Origin: Rhizobacter sp. SG703
GTDB lineage: Bacteria; Pseudomonadota; Gammaproteobacteria; Burkholderiales; Burkholderiaceae_C
Length of the DNA stretch: 64,000 nt
Direction of reading: 5' to 3'
NCBI RefSeq assembly: GCF_012275445.1
Contig: NZ_JAAZQK010000012.1
Location: 166,069-230,068 of the forward strand
The notes under the pieces were generated by a model. The model was not told the DNA's origin. It saw nothing but the letters and a program-made list of their open reading frames with translations, and searched no databases. Shown piece by piece: positions 1-9,427 of the stretch; the first letter of the stretch is position 1; every line of letters begins with the position of its first letter. The position numbers were made by a program, and so were the translations under genes.

Positions 1-39
1 TCCGGGTTCGTCCGGCACAAGCCGGACGGGCATCCCGGC

Positions 40-45
40 TACGAT
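40..45 (+). promoter_or_regulatory. -10-like hexamer directly before the first gene
   Basis: TACGAT ends 6 bases before the ATG at 52, and there is no purine-rich ribosome binding site in between. If this is the -10 box, transcription would begin at or next to the start codon and give a leaderless mRNA. The -35 region is not convincing. Confidence 0.35.
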
Positions 46-51
46 CGGCGA

Positions 52-987
52 ATGGCCACCACCGCGCCCTTCGGCATCCACGTCATCGACACCGGCTTCC
101 ACCGACCGGCCTTCGATGCCTGCTACCTGGTGGTCGAGAACGGCCGCGGCGCCTTCGTCGACACCGGCACCACGCATTCGCTGCCGCGGCTGCTGGCGGC
201 GGTCGACGCGGCGGGCCTGCAGCGAGCCGACGTCGACTGGGTCATCGTCACGCACGTGCACCTGGACCACGCCGGTGGTGCCGGCGCGCTGATGCGCGAA
301 CTGCCCTCGGCGAAGCTGCTGGCCCACCCGCGCGGCGCGCGCCACATGATCGAGCCGCTCGCGCTGCTGAACGGCGCGCGCGCGGTGTACGGCGCGCAGG
401 AGGTGACGCGAGCCTACGGCGAGGTGGTGCCGGTGCCCGCCGAGCGGGTCGTCAACAGCCACGACGGCATGATCGTCGAGCTGGCTGGCCGGCCGCTGCT
501 GCTGATCGACACGCCGGGCCACGCCCGCCACCACCATTGCCTGTGGGACGAGCGCAGCCGCGGCTTCTTCACCGGCGACACCTTCGGGCTGAGCTACCGC
601 GAGTTCGACACCGCGCAAGGCCCGTGGCTGCTGCCGACCACGACGCCGGTGCAGTTCGAGCCCGACGCGCTGAAGCAGTCGGTGCGGCGCATGCTCGGCT
701 TCCACCCCGAGCGCCTGTACTTGACGCACTACGGCTGCGTCGAGAACGTGCCGCGGCTCGGCGAGATGATGCTGGCGCAGGTCGACGAGATCGTCGCGCT
801 CGGCGAGCGGCTGCGCCCGCTGCCGGCACCGGCCCGCCATGCGGCGCTGATGACCGGGTTGGCGGACCTGTACTGGGCCCGGCTGCAGCAGCTCGGCAGC
901 ACCGTGCCGCGCGACGACGCGATGGCGCTGCTCGCGATGGACCTGGAGCTGAACGCGCAGGGCATCGGGATTTGGCTCGACCGCTGA
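52..987 (+). CDS. MBL-fold metallo-hydrolase
   Basis: A 311-residue soluble protein of the metallo-beta-lactamase fold. The zinc-binding signature THVHLDHAGG lies near residues 66-75, followed by a later metal His in DTPGHARHHH, an Asp in FTGDTF, and a C-terminal THYG motif. These match the hydrolase branch related to glyoxalase II and other thioester or lactone hydrolases rather than true beta-lactamases. No signal peptide is visible, so it should be cytoplasmic. It is followed after 34 bases by an SDR gene on the same strand, so the two may be cotranscribed. The substrate cannot be told from the sequence. Confidence 0.85.
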   Translation: MATTAPFGIHVIDTGFHRPAFDACYLVVENGRGAFVDTGTTHSLPRLLAAVDAAGLQRADVDWVIVTHVHLDHAGGAGALMRELPSAKLLAHPRGARHMIEPLALLNGARAVYGAQEVTRAYGEVVPVPAERVVNSHDGMIVELAGRPLLLIDTPGHARHHHCLWDERSRGFFTGDTFGLSYREFDTAQGPWLLPTTTPVQFEPDALKQSVRRMLGFHPERLYLTHYGCVENVPRLGEMMLAQVDEIVALGERLRPLPAPARHAALMTGLADLYWARLQQLGSTVPRDDAMALLAMDLELNAQGIGIWLDR

Positions 988-1021
988 AGGGTCCTAAACT
1001 CGTTCGCTTTCGGGAGCCTCC

Positions 1022-1807
1022 ATGAAACCGGTCCAGTTCAACCTGCAGGGGCAGGTCATCGTGATCACCGGCGCGTCGCAAGGCATCGGCGCGGCCTGCG
1101 CGCAGCGGCTCGCGCGCGACGGCGCCGCGGTGGCGCTGTGGGACGTCGACGACACGCGCGGCGCGGCGCTCGCGGCGACGCTCGCCGCCGAAGGCCAGCG
1201 CGCCACCTACCTGCACTGCGACGTCTCGAAGAAGGCCGAGGTCGACGCCGCGCTGGCCGGCACGCTCGCCGCGTTCGGCCGCGTCGACGGGCTGGTCAAC
1301 AACGCCGGCATCTTCAAGGCCGCCGATTTCCTCGAGATCACCGAAGCCGACTGGGACGCGGTGATCGACATCAACCTGAAGGGCTCGTTCCTGGTCGGCC
1401 AGGCGGTCGCGCGCGCGATGGTGAAGACCGGCGGCGGCGCGATCGTCAACATGAGCTCGGTCAACAGCGTGATGGCGATCCCGAGCATCGCCAGCTACAA
1501 CGCGAGCAAGGGCGGCATCAACCAGCTGACGCGGGTGATGGCGCTGTCGCTGGCCGACCACGGCATCCGCGTCAACGCGGTGGCGCCGGGCACCATCGCG
1601 ACCGAGCTCGCGAAGAACGCTGTGCTGGGCAGCGAGGAGGCACGCGCGCGCATCATGAGCCGCACGCCGATGAAGCGGCTCGGCGAGCCCGGCGAGATCG
1701 CCGACGTGGCGGCCTTCCTGCTGAGCAGCGCGGCGAGCTACATGACCGGCGAGATCGTCTACGTCGACGGCGGGCGGCTGACGCTGAACTACACGGTGGC
1801 GACATGA
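1022..1807 (+). CDS. SDR family NAD(P)-dependent oxidoreductase
   Basis: A 261-residue classical short-chain dehydrogenase/reductase. The cofactor motif TGASQGIG sits near residue 17 and NNAG near residue 90. The catalytic Ser lies in the NMSSVNS segment and the YNASK motif follows. The C-terminal GEIVYVDGG is typical of the FabG/glucose dehydrogenase-like branch. A GGGAG ribosome binding site precedes the ATG. The stop codon overlaps the start of the next gene as ATGA, which implies translational coupling. The substrate, probably a small sugar or alcohol, is unknown. Confidence 0.88.
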   Translation: MKPVQFNLQGQVIVITGASQGIGAACAQRLARDGAAVALWDVDDTRGAALAATLAAEGQRATYLHCDVSKKAEVDAALAGTLAAFGRVDGLVNNAGIFKAADFLEITEADWDAVIDINLKGSFLVGQAVARAMVKTGGGAIVNMSSVNSVMAIPSIASYNASKGGINQLTRVMALSLADHGIRVNAVAPGTIATELAKNAVLGSEEARARIMSRTPMKRLGEPGEIADVAAFLLSSAASYMTGEIVYVDGGRLTLNYTVAT

Positions 1808-2295
1808 GCACCGCGCCAGCGTCCACCGGCCTGGAAGGCGGCTGCCTGTGCGGCCGCATCCGCTACCGGGCCTCACCCGACAAGCGCGAGGGCTACTACT
1901 GCCACTGCCGCATGTGCCAGCTGGCCTTCGGCAACACGCGCGTGCCGTTCCTGAACCTGAAGCGCGACCAGGTCGAATGGCTGACAGAGCAGCCGACCAC
2001 CTACGCGTCGTCGAAGTTCGCGCTGCGCGGCTTCTGCGGCCACTGCGGCACGCCGCTGAGCTTCGCGTACGAAGGGTCGCAGAACATGGACCTCTCGGTC
2101 GGCAGCCTCGACGATCCGTCGGCGATCACGCCGGTGTCGCATTTCGCGGTCGAAAGCAAGGTGGCGAACTGGGAGGTCGACGACGGGCTGCCGGGCACGC
2201 GGCTCGACGAGCATGTGAAACTGATCGAGCGCTGGAAGGCGGCGTATGGCGACGACGTGGTTCCGGGCGCCGAGGCGACGCGGCAGGCGCCCTGA
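1804..2295 (+). CDS. GFA family protein (CENP-V/Gfa fold)
   Basis: A 163-residue protein of the family named after glutathione-dependent formaldehyde-activating enzyme. The zinc ligands are visible as GGCLCG near residues 13-18, CHCRMC near residues 33-38 and CGHCGTP near residue 80. The start codon overlaps the stop of the SDR gene by four bases. Most members of this family have no proven substrate, and activity toward S-hydroxymethylglutathione is disputed even for the founding enzyme, so only the fold is assigned. Together with the MBL-fold and SDR genes it forms a likely three-gene transcription unit. Confidence 0.85.
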   Translation: MSTAPASTGLEGGCLCGRIRYRASPDKREGYYCHCRMCQLAFGNTRVPFLNLKRDQVEWLTEQPTTYASSKFALRGFCGHCGTPLSFAYEGSQNMDLSVGSLDDPSAITPVSHFAVESKVANWEVDDGLPGTRLDEHVKLIERWKAAYGDDVVPGAEATRQAP

Positions 2296-2327
2296 CGCTG
2301 GCTGGATGGATGAGCTGATGAACGGGA

Positions 2328-2783
2328 TCAAGCCTCGTTCATCGCCTCCAGGCATTCGTCGATCAGCGCGTGCAGCCGCATCACCCGATCGTCGCCCAGC
2401 CGCTCGTTGAACGCCAGCTGCGCCCGCCTCCATTCGCGCCGCGCCTCGTCGCGCTTGACGCGGCCGGCCGCGGTGGCTTCGACGACGCGGCTGCGGCCGT
2501 CTTCGCCCGGTCCGACCGTGACCCAGCCCTGGGCGACCAGCGGCTGCAGGTTGCGCGTCAGCGTCGACGCATCCATTTCCATGTGGGCAGCGAGCGCGCC
2601 CGGCTTCAGCGGCCCGAGGCCGACCACCTGCGACAGCAGCGAGTACTGCGTGGTCTTCAGCCCGGCGTCGGTGACGATGCGGTCGAAGTGCTGGCTGACG
2701 CGGCGTGACAGCTGCCGCAGCTTCAGGCTGCTGCAGCCGCTGGGCGTCGACGGTTTCGCTTCGGATTTCAGGCGGCTTGGCAT
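2328..2783 (-). CDS. MarR family transcriptional regulator
   Basis: A 151-residue winged-helix regulator. The recognition region reads GALAAHMEMDASTLTRN (about residues 68-84), followed by the wing with EDGRSRVV and a long C-terminal dimerisation helix. The start was set at the ATG at 2783, because upstream in-frame codons would run through the divergent promoter. It is divergent from a thioesterase gene, and a perfect 20-bp palindrome begins 6 bases upstream of its start codon. It therefore very probably represses itself and the thioesterase-gloA-MFS side. The ligand is unknown; an aromatic acid or aldehyde would suit the neighbours. Confidence 0.88.
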   Translation of the reverse strand: MPSRLKSEAKPSTPSGCSSLKLRQLSRRVSQHFDRIVTDAGLKTTQYSLLSQVVGLGPLKPGALAAHMEMDASTLTRNLQPLVAQGWVTVGPGEDGRSRVVEATAAGRVKRDEARREWRRAQLAFNERLGDDRVMRLHALIDECLEAMNEA

Positions 2784-2789
2784 GACTTG

Positions 2790-2809
2790 ATGATTGTAGC
2801 TACAATCAT
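2790..2809. promoter_or_regulatory. Perfect 20-bp palindromic operator, MarR type
   Basis: The two halves are ATGATTGTAG and CTACAATCAT, an exact inverted repeat with no spacer. The core TTGTAGCTACAA is a common MarR-family operator pattern. It contains a TACAAT hexamer at 2801-2806 that can serve as the plus-strand -10 box, so a bound dimer would block the thioesterase promoter and probably the marR promoter too. Confidence 0.8.
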
Positions 2810-2852
2810 TGCAGATACAACTCTTCGCGACTGCCCCGCGGCGCGACCGACC

Positions 2853-3404
2853 ATGGACACACCTGTCGATGCCGCTGCCGTGCAGTCCCGGTGGGAAACC
2901 GAGGCGGCAGCCCGCCGTGCACGCCTGCTGCCGCCCGGGGTCGCCAGTCCGGCTCAAGCCGCCGGGCTGAGCGGGCTCGAGTTCTTCGAGGCCATCTTCG
3001 ACGGCCGCCTGCCGCCGCCGCCGATCGGCGAGACGATGGACTTCCTTCCGATCGAGATGACGCACGGCCGCGCGGTGTTCCAGGGCACGCCGCTGCTGCG
3101 CCACTACAACCCGCTCGGCACGGTGCACGGCGGCTGGATCGCGACGCTGCTCGATTCGTGCGTCGGCTGCGCGGTGCACACCACGCTCGCCGCCGGCAGG
3201 GCCTACACGACGGCCGAACTCAAGATCAACTACGTGCGTGCCGTCACGCAGCGCGTGCCGGTGCTGCGCGCCATCGGCAGCGTGATCCACGTCGGCGGCC
3301 GCATGGCCACCGCCGAGGGCCGCCTGGTCGGGCCCGACGGCAAGCTGTACGCGCACGCGTCCACGACCTGCTTTCTCTTTGACGCGTCCTTCGACGCTTC
3401 CTGA
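2853..3404 (+). CDS. PaaI-family hotdog-fold thioesterase
   Basis: A 183-residue acyl-CoA thioesterase of the PaaI/YdiI type. The helix motif [18 protein letters not shown] (about residues 88-105) carries the conserved HGG and Asp of the hotdog active site, followed by the strand [13 protein letters not shown]. The ATG at 2853 is chosen because an upstream in-frame start would lie inside the operator and -10 region. The ribosome binding site is weak. The gene is followed after 20 bases by gloA and is divergent from its probable regulator. The family hydrolyses small aromatic or hydroxyacyl-CoA thioesters; the exact substrate is not inferable. Confidence 0.86.
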   Translation: MDTPVDAAAVQSRWETEAAARRARLLPPGVASPAQAAGLSGLEFFEAIFDGRLPPPPIGETMDFLPIEMTHGRAVFQGTPLLRHYNPLGTVHGGWIATLLDSCVGCAVHTTLAAGRAYTTAELKINYVRAVTQRVPVLRAIGSVIHVGGRMATAEGRLVGPDGKLYAHASTTCFLFDASFDAS

Positions 3405-3424
3405 CACCTCATCGGACCTCCACC

Positions 3425-3814
3425 ATGCGACTCCTCCACACCATGCTGCGCGTCGGCGACCTGCAGCGCTCGATCGACTTCTACACGAACATCATGGGCA
3501 TGACGCTGCTGCGCCAGTCCGAGAACCCGTCGCAGCACTACTCGCTCGCCTTCCTCGGCTACGGCCCGAACCCGGAGCATGCCGAGCTGGAGCTGACCTA
3601 CAACCACGGCGTCAGCTCGTACGAGCTCGGCACCGCCTACGGCCACATCGCGATCGCGGTGCCCGACGCGGCCGCCGCCTGCGAACGCATCCGTGCCGGC
3701 GGCGGCAACGTCACGCGCGAAGCGGGCCCGGTCAAGGGCGGCACGACCGTGATCGCCTTCATCACCGATCCGGACAGCTACAAGGTCGAACTGATCGAAC
3801 GCCGCTTCGACTGA
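3425..3814 (+). CDS. gloA: Lactoylglutathione lyase (glyoxalase I)
   Basis: A 129-residue enzyme that isomerises the methylglyoxal-glutathione hemithioacetal to S-lactoylglutathione. All four metal ligands of the Ni-dependent E. coli-type enzyme are at the expected positions: His5, Glu56, His74 and Glu122. Both halves of the vicinal-oxygen-chelate fold are intact and the length is normal. It is the second gene of the unit controlled by the palindromic operator, ahead of an MFS carrier, which suggests electrophile or aldehyde detoxification as a theme. Confidence 0.95.
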   Translation: MRLLHTMLRVGDLQRSIDFYTNIMGMTLLRQSENPSQHYSLAFLGYGPNPEHAELELTYNHGVSSYELGTAYGHIAIAVPDAAAACERIRAGGGNVTREAGPVKGGTTVIAFITDPDSYKVELIERRFD

Positions 3815-3837
3815 GCCCACGCCCAGGACCCAACCCC

Positions 3838-5136
3838 ATGCTGCTGTCCCGACAGATCTCCGCCTCCCTTGGCCGCCGCGGCATCCACTATGCGTGGGTG
3901 ATCGCCGCGGTCACCTTCTTCGCGATGCTGACCACCTCGGCCGCGCTCGGCCTGCCCGGCGCGATGCTGCAGCCGCTGGCCAAGGAGTTCGGCTGGACGA
4001 CCGACCAGCTGTCGTCGGTGTTCGCGGTGCGCTTCGCGCTGTTCGGCCTGCTCGGGCCGTTCGCCGCGATCTTCATCGCGCGCTTCGGCCTGCCGCGCAT
4101 CATGGTGGCGGCCGCCAGCTTCATCGCCGCGGCGATGGTGCTGGCCACCGGCGTCACGCAGCTGTGGCAGCTGTTCCTGCTGTGGGGGCTGGTGCTCGGC
4201 TGCGGCACCGGGCTGACCGCGCTGGTGCTGGGCGCGATGGTCGCGAGCCGCTGGTTCACCGCGCACCGCGGGCTGGTGGTCGGCCTGTTCGCCGCGAGCA
4301 CCGCGACCGGGCAGCTGATCTTCCTGCCGCTGGCGGCCTGGATCATCGAGCACCACGGCTGGCGCTATGCGGTGATCCCGATCTTCATCGCCTGCGTGGT
4401 CGTCGTGACGCTGGTCAGCTTGTTCATGCGCAACCACCCGAGCGAGCTCGGGCTGCTGTCGCTCGGCGAGCCCGAAGGCACCGCGCTGCCGCCGGTGCCG
4501 GCCGCCACGCCGCTGAACTTCCTCGGCCCGTTCAAGGTGCTGCGCGAGGCGTCGCGCAACCGCACGTTCTGGATCCTCGCGCTGAGCTTCTTCATCTGCG
4601 GGCTCAGCACCAACGGCCTGCTGCAGACGCACTTCATCTCGCTGTGCAGCGACAACGGGCTGTCGGCGGTGCCGGCAGCGTCGGTGCTGTCGATGATGGG
4701 CGCGTTCGACCTGGTCGGCACCACGCTGTCGGGCTACCTGTCCGACCGCTACGACAACCGCAAGCTGCTGTTCTGGTACTACGGGCTGCGCGGGCTGTCG
4801 CTGTTCTGGCTGCCGTACTCCACGTTCACGCTGTACGGCCTCGCGACCTTCGCGATGTTCTACGGGCTGGACTGGATCGCGACCGTGCCGCCCACCGTGA
4901 AGCTGGCCGCGCAGGAGTTCGGCAAGGAGCGCGCCGGCATGGTCTTCGGCTGGGTGTTCGCATCGCACCAGCTGGGCGCCGCGGTGGCAGCCTATGGCGC
5001 GGGGCTGACCCGCACGCTGCTGCTCACCTACAACCCGGCGCTGTTCGCGGCCGGCGCGGCCTGCCTGGTGGCGGCGGTGTCGGTGCTGCTGATCCGGCGC
5101 CAGGCGACGTCGAACAGCGTGCTGAAAGCCGCATAG
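3838..5136 (+). CDS. MFS transporter
   Basis: A 432-residue inner-membrane carrier with about 12 predicted membrane helices. The first helix is near residues 16-38 (YAWVIAAVTFFAML) and an RFGLPR loop follows helix 2. The start is the ATG 23 bases after gloA; a longer frame upstream would overlap gloA. The overall pattern resembles the monocarboxylate/oxalate:formate branch of the major facilitator superfamily, but no substrate-specific motif is decisive. It probably belongs to the thioesterase-gloA transcription unit. Confidence 0.85.
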   Translation: MLLSRQISASLGRRGIHYAWVIAAVTFFAMLTTSAALGLPGAMLQPLAKEFGWTTDQLSSVFAVRFALFGLLGPFAAIFIARFGLPRIMVAAASFIAAAMVLATGVTQLWQLFLLWGLVLGCGTGLTALVLGAMVASRWFTAHRGLVVGLFAASTATGQLIFLPLAAWIIEHHGWRYAVIPIFIACVVVVTLVSLFMRNHPSELGLLSLGEPEGTALPPVPAATPLNFLGPFKVLREASRNRTFWILALSFFICGLSTNGLLQTHFISLCSDNGLSAVPAASVLSMMGAFDLVGTTLSGYLSDRYDNRKLLFWYYGLRGLSLFWLPYSTFTLYGLATFAMFYGLDWIATVPPTVKLAAQEFGKERAGMVFGWVFASHQLGAAVAAYGAGLTRTLLLTYNPALFAAGAACLVAAVSVLLIRRQATSNSVLKAA

Positions 5137-5203
5137 AAGCGTCACGATCCGATCATCAACGGCTTCTAGAGTGGCGGCCTCGCCACCCTTGCGGAAGCTG
5201 TTC

Positions 5204-6904
5204 ATGACCATCGACACCTCACGCCGCCAGTTCATCCGCGATGTCGCCCTCGGCACCGTTGCCGTCGGTGGCGGCCTGGGCCTCGCGGGCTGCGGCGGCG
5301 GCGATGAGGGTCCCGCCGAGGCTGGCGCCGGCATCGAGTTCAAGCACGGCGTCGCCAGTGGCGACCCGCTGAGCGACCGCGTGATCCTGTGGACTCGCGC
5401 GACGCCATCGGCCGATGCCACGCTGCAGCTGAGCTGGGAGCTGGCCAGCGATCCCCAGTTCGCGAACATCGTCAAATCGGGCAGCGTCAGCACCAGCGCG
5501 GCGCGGGACTACACCGCCCAGGTCGATGTCACCGGGCTCGCCGCGAACACCGTCTACCACTACCGCTTCAGCATCGGCAGCAAGCGCTCGGCCACCGGCC
5601 GCACGAAGACGCTGCCGGTGGGCGCCGTGTCGCAGGTGCGGCTCGCGGTGTTCTCGTGCTCGAACTACCCGGCCGGCTACTTCAACGTCTATGCGGAGGC
5701 TGCCAAGCGGAACGATGTCGACGCCGCGCTGCACCTGGGCGACTACATCTACGAATACGACAGCACAGGCTATGCGACCGGCGATGCCGCCGCGCTGCAG
5801 CGCGTTCCCGATCCGGCGAACGAGACGCTGACGCTCGCCGACTACCGGCGCCGCTACGCGCAATACCGCACCGATGCCGACCTGCAGGCGCTGCACGCCG
5901 CGATGCCGATGATCGCGGTGTGGGACGACCACGAGGTGGCCAACGACACCTGGACCGGCGGCGCCGAGAACCACGACCCTGCCACCGAAGGCAGCTTCGC
6001 CGCACGCCGCGCGGCGGCCATCCAGGCGTACCTGGAGTGGATCCCGCTGCGCCAGCCCGATGCGAGCAAGCCGGACCAGATCTACCGCTCGTTCGATTTC
6101 GGCACGCTGCTGTCGCTGCACATGCTCGACACGCGCCAGGTCGGCCGCGACCAGCAGCTGAGCTATGCGAACTACATCACCGCGTCGGGTTTCGATGCGA
6201 AGGGTTTCACCGACGCGGTCGGCAACCCGGCGCGCCAGCTGATGGGAACGACGCAGACGGCCTGGCTGCAATCGAAGCTGCAGGCCTCGACCGCGACCTG
6301 GCAGGTGCTGGGCCAGCAGGTGCTGATGGCGCGCATGAACGTGCCGGCGCCGATCGTCACGCAGCAGATCAGCGTGGCCGCGTATGGCGCCATCGCGACC
6401 AAGGCGGCCACCGCGCCGGCCACCTTGACGCCGACCGAGCAGGCGATCCTGGCGCAGCCGGCGATCCCGTACAACCTGGATGCGTGGGACGGCTATGCGG
6501 CCGCACGCGAGACGGTGCTCGCGACGGCGCGCACGCTCGACAAGAACCTGATCTCGCTGGCCGGCGACACGCACAACGCCTGGGCCAGCGACCTGAAGGA
6601 CCTGTCGGGCAACCGGATCGGCGTGGAGTTCGCGACCTCGTCGGTGACCTCGCCGGGCTTCGAGACCATCTTCACGGCCGAGGAGCCGACCGCGTTCGCC
6701 GCCGCGCTGACGCAGCTGATCGACCCGCTGCAGTACGCGCAGACCAGCCTGCGCGGCTACATGGTGCTGAACCTGACGGCGAGCGAAGCGCGTGCCGACT
6801 GGGTGTTCGTCGACACGATCCTGAAGCGCGAGTACACCGCAAGCACCGGGCGCAGCCTGCGCACGCTGCCGGGGGCGGCGAACCGCAAGCTGGTCGAGGT
6901 CTGA
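5204..6904 (+). CDS. phoD: Alkaline phosphatase D, Tat-exported
   Basis: A 566-residue phosphodiesterase/phosphomonoesterase. The N-terminus carries the twin-arginine motif SRRQFIRD (residues 6-13), a hydrophobic stretch and a lipobox-like LAGC, so it may be an exported lipoprotein. Metal-site segments are visible in order: FSCSN, HLGDYIYEY, VWDDHEVANDTW and the late LAGDTHNAW. The fold is the Fe/Ca-dependent PhoD type used for phosphate scavenging. The ATG at 5204 is preferred because it places the RR motif at the usual position; a GTG at 5171 is the alternative. It ends directly against the convergent eda gene with no spacer. Confidence 0.92.
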   Translation: MTIDTSRRQFIRDVALGTVAVGGGLGLAGCGGGDEGPAEAGAGIEFKHGVASGDPLSDRVILWTRATPSADATLQLSWELASDPQFANIVKSGSVSTSAARDYTAQVDVTGLAANTVYHYRFSIGSKRSATGRTKTLPVGAVSQVRLAVFSCSNYPAGYFNVYAEAAKRNDVDAALHLGDYIYEYDSTGYATGDAAALQRVPDPANETLTLADYRRRYAQYRTDADLQALHAAMPMIAVWDDHEVANDTWTGGAENHDPATEGSFAARRAAAIQAYLEWIPLRQPDASKPDQIYRSFDFGTLLSLHMLDTRQVGRDQQLSYANYITASGFDAKGFTDAVGNPARQLMGTTQTAWLQSKLQASTATWQVLGQQVLMARMNVPAPIVTQQISVAAYGAIATKAATAPATLTPTEQAILAQPAIPYNLDAWDGYAAARETVLATARTLDKNLISLAGDTHNAWASDLKDLSGNRIGVEFATSSVTSPGFETIFTAEEPTAFAAALTQLIDPLQYAQTSLRGYMVLNLTASEARADWVFVDTILKREYTASTGRSLRTLPGAANRKLVEV

Positions 6905-7528
6905 TCAGGCGCGCAGCGCGCTGGCTTCCTTCGCCAGCGCGGTGATGCGCCCCCAGTCCTTCGCCTTCACCGCATCCGCCGGCGTCAGCCACGAGCCGCC
7001 GCACACCTTGACGTTCGGCAGCGCGAGGAACTGCGGCGCGGTTTCCAGCGTGATGCCGCCAGTCGGGCAGAACACCACGTCGGTGAACGGCCCGGCCAGC
7101 GCCTTCAGCATCGGGATGCCGCCGGCCTGCATCGCCGGGAAGAACTTCAGGAAGAAGTAGCCGTCGGCGTTGGCCTGCATCACCTCGCTGCCGGTGGCCG
7201 TGCCGGGCAGCAGCGGCAGCCCCATCTCGCGGCAGGCGCGCCCGATCTCGCTGGTGTAGCCGGGGCTCACCGCGAATTGGCAGCCGGCGTTCAGCGCGGC
7301 CTTCGCGTCCGCCACGCTGCGCACCGTGCCGGCGCCGAGGATGGCTTCGGGCACCTCCTTCGCGATCGCTTCCATGCACTGTAGCGCCACCGGCGTGCGC
7401 AGCGTCACTTCGAGCACCTTGACGCCGCCTTCCACCAGCGCGCGCGCCATCGGCACCGCGTCGGCCAGCTGGTTGATGACGATCACCGGGATCACCGGGC
7501 CGTGGCCGGCCAGTTCGAGCGTGTTCAT
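6905..7528 (-). CDS. eda: KDPG/KHG aldolase
   Basis: A 207-residue class I aldolase that cleaves 2-keto-3-deoxy-6-phosphogluconate into pyruvate and glyceraldehyde-3-phosphate, the last step of the Entner-Doudoroff pathway. The Schiff-base lysine lies in FFLKFFPA and the catalytic Glu region in LEVTLRTP. Its length and TIM-barrel pattern are normal. It lies 42 bases downstream of edd on the same strand, so both should share the promoter near 9428-9456. Confidence 0.94.
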   Translation of the reverse strand: MNTLELAGHGPVIPVIVINQLADAVPMARALVEGGVKVLEVTLRTPVALQCMEAIAKEVPEAILGAGTVRSVADAKAALNAGCQFAVSPGYTSEIGRACREMGLPLLPGTATGSEVMQANADGYFFLKFFPAMQAGGIPMLKALAGPFTDVVFCPTGGITLETAPQFLALPNVKVCGGSWLTPADAVKAKDWGRITALAKEASALRA

Positions 7529-7570
7529 GCGGGGTTCTCTTTTCGGATGTGTGAAAGGTCCAGGGCCGGT

Positions 7571-9388
7571 TCAGAGCCAGGTGACCGCGCCCTGCTCGGC
7601 GCTCAGCACGTTGCGGCGCATGCCGCCGAACAGCTCTCGGCCCAGGTCGTGGGCATTGGCCTCCTGCTGATGCGCATCGATCTGCGCGACGTCGCGGGCC
7701 GCCCATTCTGCGTCGGGCACCAGCGCCTGCAGCGTGCCGGCGACCGCATCGAGCCGGATGATGTCGCCGTTGCGCACCTTGCCGAGCGGCCCGCCGCCCA
7801 GCACCTCGGGGCTGACGTGGATCGCCGCCGGCACCTTGCCCGACGCACCGCTCATGCGGCCGTCGGTGACCAGCGCCACCATGAAGCCCTTGCCCTGCGC
7901 CACCGCGAGCGGCGGGGTCAGCTTGTGCAGCTCGGGCATGCCGTTGGCGCGCGGCCCCTGGAAGCGCACGACCGCGACGAAATCGCGCTCCAGCTCGCCG
8001 GCCTTGAACGCCGCCAGCAGCTCTTCCTGCGCATTGAAGACCAGCGCCGGCGCCTCGACGATGTGCCGGTCTTCAGGCACGGCCGAGATCTTGATCACCG
8101 CGCGGCCGAGGTTGCCGGTCAGCAGCTTCAGGCCGCCCGACGGGCTGAACGGCGCAGCGGCGGTGCGCACCACGCTGTCGTCGTTGCTCTGCGCCGGCAG
8201 CGCCGACCAGCTCAGCCGTTCTCCGTCGCCTTGAGGCAGCTTGCCGTAGGCCGCGATGCCGCCTTCGGCCACCGCGGCGACGTCGGCATGCATGTAGCCC
8301 GCATCGAGCAGCTCGCGGATCACGAAGCCCGGGCCGCCTGCCGCCTGGAACTGGTTCACGTCGGCACTGCCGTTCGGGTAGACGCGCGCCAGCAGCGGCG
8401 TGGCCTGCGACAGCTCGGAGAAATCGGTCCAGTCGATCAGGATGCCGGCGGCGCGCGCCACCGCGACCCAGTGGATCAGGTGGTTGGTCGAGCCGCCGGT
8501 GGCCAGCAGTGCGACCATCGCGTTGACGATCACCCGCTCGTCGACCATCCGGCCGATCGGCGTGAAGCGCCCGTTGCCCTGCGTGATCGCGAGTGCCGCG
8601 CGCACCGCCTCGCGCGTCAGCGCCTCGCGCAGTTGCGCATGCGGGTGCACGAAGGCCGCGCCGGGCACGTGCAGCCCCATCGCCTCGAGCAGCATCTGGT
8701 TGCTGTTGGCGGTGCCGTAGAAGGTACAGGTGCCGGCGCCGTGGTACGCGGCCGATTCGGCTTCGAGCAGCTGGTCGCGGCCGACCAGTCCCTGCGCGTA
8801 CTTCTCGCGCACCTTCGATTTCTCGGTGTTCGACAGCCCGGTGCCCATCGGCCCGGCCGGCACGAACACGCACGGCAGGTGCCCGAAATGCAGCGCGCCG
8901 ATCAGCAGGCCCGGCACGATCTTGTCGCACACGCCGAGCAGCAGCGCGGCATCGAACACGTCATGCGTCAGCGCGACCGCGGCGCCCATCGCGATGGTGT
9001 CGCGCGAGAACAGGCTGAGCTCCATGCCGGGCAGGCCCTGCGTGACGCCGTCGCACATCGCCGGCACGCCGCCGGCCACCTGCACCGTCGCGCCGTGGCG
9101 ATGCGCTTCGTCGCGGATGATGTCGGGGAAGCGCTCGTAGGGCTGGTGCGCCGACAGCATGTCGTTGTACGAGGTGACGATGCCCAGGTGCGGCGAGCGC
9201 TGCGCCACCACCTTGAACTTGTCGTTCGCCGGCAGCGCGGCGAAGGCGTGCGCGACGTTGGCGCAGCCCATGCGGTCGGAACCGCGCTGGCGCATCGCGA
9301 GCTTGTCGATGCGGGCCAGGTAGGCGGTGCGCGTCGGCGCGCTGCGCTCGCGGATGCGGTGGGTGACTTCCTGCAGGGCTTGTTTCAT
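7571..9388 (-). CDS. edd: Phosphogluconate dehydratase
   Basis: A 605-residue [4Fe-4S] dehydratase of the IlvD/Edd family that converts 6-phosphogluconate to KDPG. Cluster-region motifs such as [15 protein letters not shown] and a late [14 protein letters not shown] segment are visible. The ATG at 9388 is chosen because GAGG stands 8 bases before it; an in-frame GTG nine bases upstream would overlap that site. Its promoter carries a HexR-like box. Together with eda it gives a complete Entner-Doudoroff module without zwf or pgl next to it. Confidence 0.94.
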   Translation of the reverse strand: MKQALQEVTHRIRERSAPTRTAYLARIDKLAMRQRGSDRMGCANVAHAFAALPANDKFKVVAQRSPHLGIVTSYNDMLSAHQPYERFPDIIRDEAHRHGATVQVAGGVPAMCDGVTQGLPGMELSLFSRDTIAMGAAVALTHDVFDAALLLGVCDKIVPGLLIGALHFGHLPCVFVPAGPMGTGLSNTEKSKVREKYAQGLVGRDQLLEAESAAYHGAGTCTFYGTANSNQMLLEAMGLHVPGAAFVHPHAQLREALTREAVRAALAITQGNGRFTPIGRMVDERVIVNAMVALLATGGSTNHLIHWVAVARAAGILIDWTDFSELSQATPLLARVYPNGSADVNQFQAAGGPGFVIRELLDAGYMHADVAAVAEGGIAAYGKLPQGDGERLSWSALPAQSNDDSVVRTAAAPFSPSGGLKLLTGNLGRAVIKISAVPEDRHIVEAPALVFNAQEELLAAFKAGELERDFVAVVRFQGPRANGMPELHKLTPPLAVAQGKGFMVALVTDGRMSGASGKVPAAIHVSPEVLGGGPLGKVRNGDIIRLDAVAGTLQALVPDAEWAARDVAQIDAHQQEANAHDLGRELFGGMRRNVLSAEQGAVTWL

Positions 9389-9427
9389 GGGCGGCACCTC
9401 GCGGCCGGCGTCGTAACCAGGCCTTGG

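Noticed and set aside
5171..5203. GTG at 5171 as the phoD start
   Set aside because: It would put 11 extra residues before the twin-arginine signal and overlaps a TAGAGT promoter-like hexamer; the ATG at 5204 gives a normal Tat leader.
9411..9420. A second CGTAACCAG near the edd start as another HexR half-site
   Set aside because: It lacks the matching GTTAC arm, so it is probably chance.
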